DNA from: Haemonchus contortus | Lineage: Eukaryota; Nematoda; Chromadorea; Rhabditida; Trichostrongylidae | DNA length: 64,000 nt | Direction: 5' to 3' | Assembly (NCBI GenBank): GCA_000469685.2 | Contig: LS997565.1 | Coordinates: 47,951,836 to 48,015,835 of the forward strand | Part shown: piece after piece, positions 57,798-64,000 of the stretch | How the letters are laid out: each line of letters starts with the position of its first letter | Position numbering within the stretch: the first letter of the stretch is position 1 | Notes under the pieces: model-generated | What the model was told of the DNA's origin: nothing | Database searches by the model: none | Seen by the model: the letters and a program-made list of their open reading frames with translations, nothing else | Position numbers and translations under genes: made by a program

Positions 57798-60445
57798 TTG
57801 TCATCACAATTCAACCGTTTTTCAAAAAAAATTATCGATCATTCTTCAAACGTTGTAGAAGTTACTCTTGCCTTATCCTACATCTTTGTTACATACATTA
57901 TTGCAACATCCAAGGTGTCCGAAAAATTCTTTTTATCAATATTTATAGCCATAGGTGAGGCAGCGTTTAGGGTTCCTTTCCGTTAAAGTTAGAATTAATG
58001 AGACTGTAGTGAAAAAAATCTTTCAGCGAAACAGAAATACACCGGTTCAAAATGTTTCTACATTTCTAGGCGACATCTACAGTAACATAGCGGGGATAGA
58101 ACGCTGCAATTTTATGGATTTCTGCTGGTGGCCTAGAGGCCGGAGAGCATACCACAGTCCCTGGGTAAGCTGTTGTGGTATCTAGTAATTCGCAAATCTG
58201 AAAATAAAGCAATTTTCTGCTTCCAGTGATGTACACCAACAATAACAAAAGTAGCATAGGCTAACGACCGACTGCTAGAATGTGATGACGATTCAATGGT
58301 ATGGGTTGCCTTGCAACTTATATAAATATCTATAATGAATATAGATATTCGCTTCAAAATTGAAATTAAAGGAAGCAGAACAAGGGTACTGCTCAATCTT
58401 TCCGATTGGTGTCAGTAGCTTATTCCGCATTTTTGTGTACATGGAGTTCTGACAAATACTATCAGGATGGGTCCCGAAGTTTGGAAAGGTTCTTATTTCT
58501 GATAGGAAATTCATGGCCAGCCGTACACAACAGTATGATTTCAACTGCTCAATTCATCTAGAAGATGCTGAATCTAAACCACAGAAAGTATTTCGATGTA
58601 ATCATGTTATATCCCTTTCTGCGGACATTCCCATTCGCACGAACCGTGAACTCGCTCTGGGCCAAGAATTTCAACATACTGTTTCGAAACAGTCTATGAC
58701 CAGCAGTAGGAGTTTCGTAGCCCATATGTTATGAAATATGCTTATAAAAATCAATTGATTTACCTATTTGCCTTATGCACAAGTAGGCTGAGGTCACTTC
58801 AAGGCAATCACGATTTTGCGTAAGAGTTTGCAGCTAATGACTAAAACTACAATACTGCTACTAATTTGTGGTTAACCGACGGTTTGCGACGGATTAATCC
58901 GTCGCAAACCGTCGCTTCGCCATACCTTCTCTTAAATTGCTCCAATCAAGTTGTAATAAGATCAGCGAGAAGCCCTGCTCGTGAACAGTCCAGCCATATT
59001 AGCTATGGTTAGTTTGAATCGTTTCCGAGAAAAGAAGTGAATTAGTGAATTGTCGAGAGTTCCATGCATTTTTGAACTCAGTATGCACTCTCACTGGATG
59101 TGTAAAAAACGTGTGAGAAAACCTCTATATTTGCACAAACTGTCTAATCTTATGAGCAGTAGAATAATAGGCACCCCGTGAATATAATTTTACAGATCTC
59201 TGCATGTATTTCTTTGATCATTGATGTCGTTTGCTCAGTTACAAGCTTTGTTATGAATGTGAAACTGTTTGTCACATGGCGGAATCTGCTGAAGACTGAA
59301 GACATATCAACTACGTGCCATGTTGAAAAGGTAAAGTAACCAGGCTCCAGTGATACACTATTCGGCTGCTAGCAGGTGGACGTGTCATGTATTACGCTAG
59401 CTCCAAGCCAGCAAAATAGCTAAAATTGATGAAAGCTGTTCCGATAAAAGCTTGTGCATACTGTAAATATGAATATAAACTAGAATTTCATGAAATTTCT
59501 ATACTTGAAGACTAGTCCTTGGAAGTTTTCAAGTGTTGAAAAATATTGAATTCAGGGTCTATTAATGTACACAAGAATCGCGTTCACCTTAATAATGGTG
59601 ATGTGCACGGTGGATGTTTTATTTGCAGTCTCTTCCGCCACTGAGAATTATGAACTATTCACATGGTTGAATGATCATGTAATTTTTCTATCCTATTGTT
59701 TCATCAAGTTCCATACCCATTTCGCAGTAGCAATGCTATATGAACCAATTAAAAAAGCCTAGCTATATTTGAATCATGCACTTTCTCTGTCGTAGAAACG
59801 CCACTCAGCTAGGATTTATACCCACAAAGAAGCAGGCCCTCTGCTGAGGTAAAAACCAAAGCAGTAAGCCTGGACAGGCTAGCTTTGCTCGTAAGCTCTT
59901 TCTTCGCACAAACGTGAGCATCTAGGAGGAACTCGATGTGAAATCACAAGAGAATAGTGGAGTTGTGATGGCGTACAGCACGGTGTCAAATTCGCAAATT
60001 ACTTGGGCGAATACTCAACCTAATAGTTCTGTTTGCAACATTGTTCAGCTTTCGTAATTTTTCTTTATTGTTTCTGTTGGTTCAATCTGTGGAGACATTA
60101 TTAGCATTACAACAGATCAGCACCCTTCCTAAGGTGATTTTAGGAAGTTTTCAGGTGTACTGGATAAACGATTTTTTGGTCGCTGTGCCTCCGCTTTCTC
60201 TGATGTTGTTCTCCGCGGATCTTCGCCGCGCTATTCTGAAGATCTTCCTTAGAGCGAAGTCACCAGCTTCTGTTATTCCAATTCCACGCTCGTTTCTTGG
60301 AGGTACTAGTTTTGTTAAAAGAGCACACGTGAGATGGAGTTACAAGGTAAAAGGAATTAAAGAATTCAAGAGTGCGATGATAGCACCAAACTTTCTCCTA
60401 AAAGAAACACTTCACGATAAAAAAACTTCCGAGATTTCCCTATAA
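57798..60445 (+). pseudogene. seven-TM chemoreceptor G, chimeric pseudogene
   Basis: Recognisable exons are: 1 (about 57821-57954, VVEVTLALSYIFVTYII, the paralogue's ATG changed to TTA); 2 (about 58596-58795, with stops, including GGA to TGA before NML); 4 (59196-59330, TM5); 5 (59556-59678, TM6, LFAVSSATENYELFTW); and 6 (60155-60445, TM7, PPLSLMLFSADLRRAILK). Exon 3 is missing. Exons 4-6 are open. The last exon has lost the paralogue's stop and runs on to one supplied by the MITE end at 60402. The 5' part resembles receptor D; exons 4-6 resemble receptor E. Confidence 0.85.
58877..58914. repeat. 38 bp perfect palindrome
   Basis: CGACGGTTTGCGACGGATT is followed immediately by its exact inverse, with no loop. 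It lies in the place where exon 3 of pseudogene G should be. Confidence 0.9.
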
Positions 60446-60821
60446 GATGCCTTTGGTCCCCACGTGAGCATATGAGACAAAACCAAGCGGTAAACGGTTT
60501 AGGTGGTGCCTTATGAAGGCTTGGCGGTCGTTTTGGTTGTAAGCCACACACACCATTGCCCAGGATCTGAAAACCACGGCAAAGGACCACTGTTTGTGCG
60601 ATCGGAAGCAATTGGCTTCTCGCCGAAGCGTGAGTTCTTTTATATTAAACGATTCTCTCACTCTGCTTCTGCACCTTGTGACTAATATTGTCCTGAATAA
60701 GTACTTTGGAAGACAGCAGTAAATAAGAGAGCAATAAATAAAATCGCCTATGCCAAGTTCAGTTCACTGCCACTATTCGTCTATGATCAGGTGCCTAATT
60801 TATCGTGAACTGTGCCTTCAG
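60402..60821. mobile_element. MITE with CACTTCACGATAA end, complete
   Basis: Left end AAGAAACACTTCACGATAAA and right end TTTATCGTGAACTGTGCC, about 420 bp. It is collinear with the split MITE at 50912-56041 and inserted at the same spot after the last receptor exon, so it predates that duplication. Confidence 0.85.
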
Positions 60822-60944
60822 ACTGTAAAACAAAATATCCTGTACAACCAAGTATAGACAACATAGTTCAACGTGAATTTAAAAACATCAGACGTGCATC
60901 TACACTTCTACACTTTACTAATCGAAGACTTGGGGTCCTAATCA

Positions 60945-61197
60945 ATGCCGTCAAGGGATGTGTCCATGCATTCGACTTGCATTCAGAATCTTAGTTGCGT
61001 ATCGAATGCGTGCGTTGACAATACAATGGCTTGCGGTAGCCAACATGTACAAGTCAATGATTTTATCTTCCCAGACGGATCTGGTACTAGTAAACCGGAC
61101 CCGAAGGGATGGAAGGTCTGGTTGGACTAGGCGGATACCGAACCCGTGATCGTGCGTGTAAGATAGTGCAGCAGTTGCCACTACGCTACCTTCGACC
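60945..61197 (-). repeat. tRNA-derived SINE
   Basis: On the minus strand: TAGCGTAGTGGCAACTGC, then GATCACGGGTTCGG, then GTATCCGCCTAGTCC, CTTCCATCCCTTCGGG and GATAAAATCATTGACTTG. The tail is near 60950. The paralogous site after receptor E lacks it. Confidence 0.72.
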
Positions 61198-62249
61198 TAG
61201 CTGTGCATGTACGATTCTCTATTAGAGAGAAAAATGGTAATTTTCAGTATTTAAAGAACAGCAACAGGAATGAAGTCACATCATCGCAACATTGTTCAGC
61301 TTTCGTAATTTTTCTTAATTGCTGCTAATAATTAAATCAATGCTGCACTGTTATCGGCTCGCAGATCATTCTATTCTTGCTCTAAAAAAATCAAAGAGTT
61401 GCGTAATAATATTCCTAATCATTGTAGTGTTTCGTTCTCGTGCAAGTCAAATAAACGAAAATTTTCCCTAAAAAATGTTCCACAGATGGATCATGGAAGG
61501 AGCTTGTTTGTCCTTTAGAAGAGATCTTTCTGCCTATCTCCGGACATTTTCTTTTATTTCAAACCTTTGCGATAGGCCAGTTGTTTTCTATATGTAGAAC
61601 TAAACGCAAAGAAAAGTAAGTAGGATGATAATCACGCTATGGTTTTTCCCTAGAAAAAAATAGTAGAATGTATCAAACTGCATAATAAAACTGATGTTTT
61701 CAGCTACAATGTCATCAGGTCTCCTCATTGCGATACTAATATTTCCAATACCATTAAAGCCTCTGTTTTATAGACAAAAGCATCGAGAATTGCTAATACA
61801 TGTTCTAATATGGAGACATTTACCACAAATGTAAAAGAGATGATAGAAATTCTATCGAAAATTGGATACAAAGAAGAAATCGTAATTATTAGAAGCATAA
61901 TTAGGTGCAAATACAGAAATAATCTTATATGTTACAAGTTTTCTATTGAGGATGATTTTGATAGAATCGGCTACTTGGTTAATGGCCTTCTGAAACAGAA
62001 AGAGCGTCTCCAATAATAAACTTAATGTTAGCTCCTTCCTTGATTCAAACATTACCTCTATCCATTCCCTTTTTACTAACCCCAAACCAATGAACCTCAA
62101 GGGAAGGTGGAGATGGTGGTTCGTCTGGTGAAGAGGCGAAACGAGCCAGCTTTAGTTTGTGTGGTTATTATGTTTTTTTTGATGTGTTTGCTTAATGTCG
62201 TTTTTATGCTCCACTGACTTCAATTTGTTGCACTTAACTTACTTATACA
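61198..62249. other. gene-free stretch
   Basis: 61200-61680 is duplicated from, or to, 56150-56650. The rest is AT-rich. A small frame at 61810-62016 (NLICYKFSIEDDFDRIG) has no motif or splice context, and I do not call it. Confidence 0.45.
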
Positions 62250-63150
62250 TATACGGCTCATGTGCGAGCACCAGCAACAGACCATTCACTTCTGTCTTTC
62301 GCGATCGCCATCCACGGTTGACTCGGAATTCGACGAAGATGTCGATGTGAGGAGTCGTTCAGCTGCTGTCGCAGCTGTTTCACGTAATCGACAAGCGCAT
62401 CCACCCATCTCGCGGCAGGTCTACCTTTAGATTGTGAAGATCCTACGAAGTCCACTCAATGATATTCTTTTCCATCTGTAATAATCTCTTCTCAGTATAT
62501 GACCTGCCCACCAAAATTTTGCATTCTTCTTCTTTTCCCCTAGATCATGGAGTCAAGACATTCTGCGCATATCGGGGCTGCGGAGGCCGGCTCGATATTA
62601 AGTGAGCCGATTGAACCTCGAAAGTCCTCGCTCGAGCCTCTGTAACTTGTGCTCAAAACCTTTGACGTGGACGCACTGGTCACCCAAGTCTCCGACCCGT
62701 AGCAGAGAGAAGCAGGAAAATGGTGGAATCGAACTGATCAGCGCAAAGCTTCGGGTTGGCCAGACGGTTAGTGACCTCTTTCAGAGGTCCCAAGGCTGCC
62801 CCGCTGCTTTCTGCCGTCTCACCAATTCTTCGTCATGCCCTTGTTCATGTTCATGGAACGCTCGAGATACACGTAGGACGAGGTCTCCTTGATAGGTGTA
62901 CCATCGATCTTAATTTGACCTTCGTTAGCCCAAGCATTGTTCATGAATCCTGTGTTCGTTTGGTTGATCAGTCCTACATTCTTTCTGTTTTACTAAGTTC
63001 AGCAAGCATAGTGCTTCTGCAATGCTACTTGAAAAGAGAATGATTTCGTCCGCAAAGCGGAGTGAACCGCCTATCCACACGGATGCGCTTTTCCTCCCAG
63101 TCTAACGACTTCATAACCCACTGCAGCGCGGCTGTGAAGAGCACCAGAAC
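62250..63150 (-). mobile_element. decayed RTE-type non-LTR retrotransposon
   Basis: On the minus strand, from the right: FTAALQWVMKSLDWEE, then a damaged ADE/ADD region, then HILRRD-like text, and at 62258-62455 GRPAARWVDALVDYVKQLRQ with PWMAIAKDRSEW. RTE elements end in R-x-RW-x-D...W-x-x-(L/I)A-x-(D/E)R-x-x-W in this order. Many stops and frameshifts are present. The right edge is cut by the foldback element at 63158. Confidence 0.75.
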
Positions 63151-63157
63151 AGGCACT

Positions 63158-63382
63158 TGCTGCTTTCATAGTCCACCGGCCGGCCGGCGCGCAGGCGCAC
63201 TGACGTGAAACGAATTAGTTCGTATGTAAAAAGTCTACGTCTGTTGCATCTTATTTTACGGTCAGAACAGGTCAGAGCCTGAAATGAAATGCAACAGACA
63301 GATTTCTCACATACGAATCAATTCGTTTGACGTGAGAGCGCCGGCGCTGGCTCGCTCGCCGGCTGGCCGGTGGACTATGCAA
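63158..63382. mobile_element. foldback element FB4 (GCTGCTTTCATAGTCC family)
   Basis: Left tip TGCTGCTTTCATAGTCCACC with CCGGCCGGCCGG; right tip GGCTGGCCGGTGGACTATGC. Inside, GACGTGAAACGAATTAGTTC and GTCTGTTGCATCTTATTTTA each pair with inverse copies on the right side, so most of the 225 bp can fold. Confidence 0.8.
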
Positions 63383-64000
63383 CGAAAAACAAGGTATCAA
63401 AAACGTGACTTATTGACAAGGGCTTATTTCAGATGGAATTGTTCACCTTCAGCCGAGATATCATTCCTTGAGATTGAGTTGTCAGCTGATAAGAACCTTC
63501 TTCACAATCTCATAAGTTTTACAGCTTTACAGCCAACTTCGCAGACACGATCGTACTCCAACCGCTTGTTTTTGAACAAATACAGACTTGCTTTTGTATT
63601 TTACACAACATTTGCAGCGGCGGTGAACGATTTGTTGCATTACAATGATTGTGTTAATCAAAAAACGTATTTCATGAAAAAGCTTCTCCCGGAAAACAAC
63701 TCGGATTTGTTGTTCAAATCCAATGACTCACAACGATCCCGGATACAACTATAATATTGTGTTGCATGGTGAGTCCACGCCCGTTTTTCTTGTCAATGCT
63801 TAACCTTACCAAGCCCACACAGACTTATTTTGAAGGTTGTCTTCATTTTATCCTTGCTATGTGCGATAGCGCTAGCATATACACATGTATGAGTATGTGC
63901 AGTCCTTTTTCTGTCAAGGAGTTCATAATTTCCCTTACTCCATTACTTCACTTAACCTAGCGTACCCAAACGTCAAGGGACCGGAGGTAATAATAACGAA
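63383..64000. other. duplicated non-coding stretch at window end
   Basis: 63390-63890 aligns with 41330-41770 next to receptor D. The 156-codon frame here has no family motif, and the duplicate does not conserve it as a frame, so I do not call a gene. Confidence 0.45.

Noticed and set aside
63284..63754. 156-codon open frame at the window end
   Set aside because: Begins in foldback FB4, and the paralogous stretch at 41.3-41.6 kb does not keep the frame.

Overview
The window looks like nuclear DNA of a strongylid (clade V, hookworm-like) nematode. The reasons are short exons with TTTCAG-type acceptors and GTAAG-type donors, long repeat-filled introns, an array of nematode-type seven-transmembrane chemoreceptor genes, and many nematode-style transposons (Ty3/gypsy LTR element, RTE and CR1-like fragments, a GIY-YIG Penelope-like element, MITEs, tRNA-derived SINEs). 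The organism assignment is inference; no rRNA or mitochondrial marker is present.

The backbone is a + strand array of chemoreceptor genes of the Srg superfamily (best guess Srv). Each copy has the same six-exon plan of about 124-133, 200, 153, 132-135, 123 and 174 nt. The copies are: A at 4603-7792 (complete, but the exon 5 donor looks broken); an orphan last exon at 12556-12729; C at 21279-28269 (all six exons, with a Penelope-like element lying antisense against exon 4); D at 36358-39359 (six exons, one in-frame stop in exon 3, one GC donor); E at 43150-50828 (six intact exons across a 7.7 kb locus whose third intron holds a 2 kb foldback element); and G at 57798-60445 (a pseudogene that resembles D at its 5' end and E at its 3' end).

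Between A and C lies a second gene type: a six-exon gene at 13725-16207 whose exons join in frame into a 204-residue protein with four predicted membrane segments, not recognised. A decayed copy of its last two exons sits at 30229-31460, inside a divergent segmental duplication (11.9-18.5 kb against 29.8-33.1 kb).

The rest is mobile DNA. The clearest element is a young Ty3/gypsy LTR retrotransposon at 51026-55694: near-identical 191/192 bp LTRs, a TAAGG target duplication and one open gag-pol frame. It sits inside an older MITE whose uninterrupted paralogous copy survives at 60402-60821. There are four Tc1/mariner-like MITEs with CAGTAGCGCTCAAAAG ends, seven or more elements with CACAGTTCACGATAA ends, three GC-rich palindromic MITEs, several tRNA-derived SINEs, and four GC-rich foldback elements, three ending in GCTGCTTTCATAGTCC and a fourth with diverged tips.

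Functionally, the supported host genes are candidate sensory receptors plus one small membrane protein. Decay and renewal of the array can be partly ordered from nested insertions: MITE, then receptor duplication, then LTR element. No CRISPR array, tRNA gene or rRNA gene was found.
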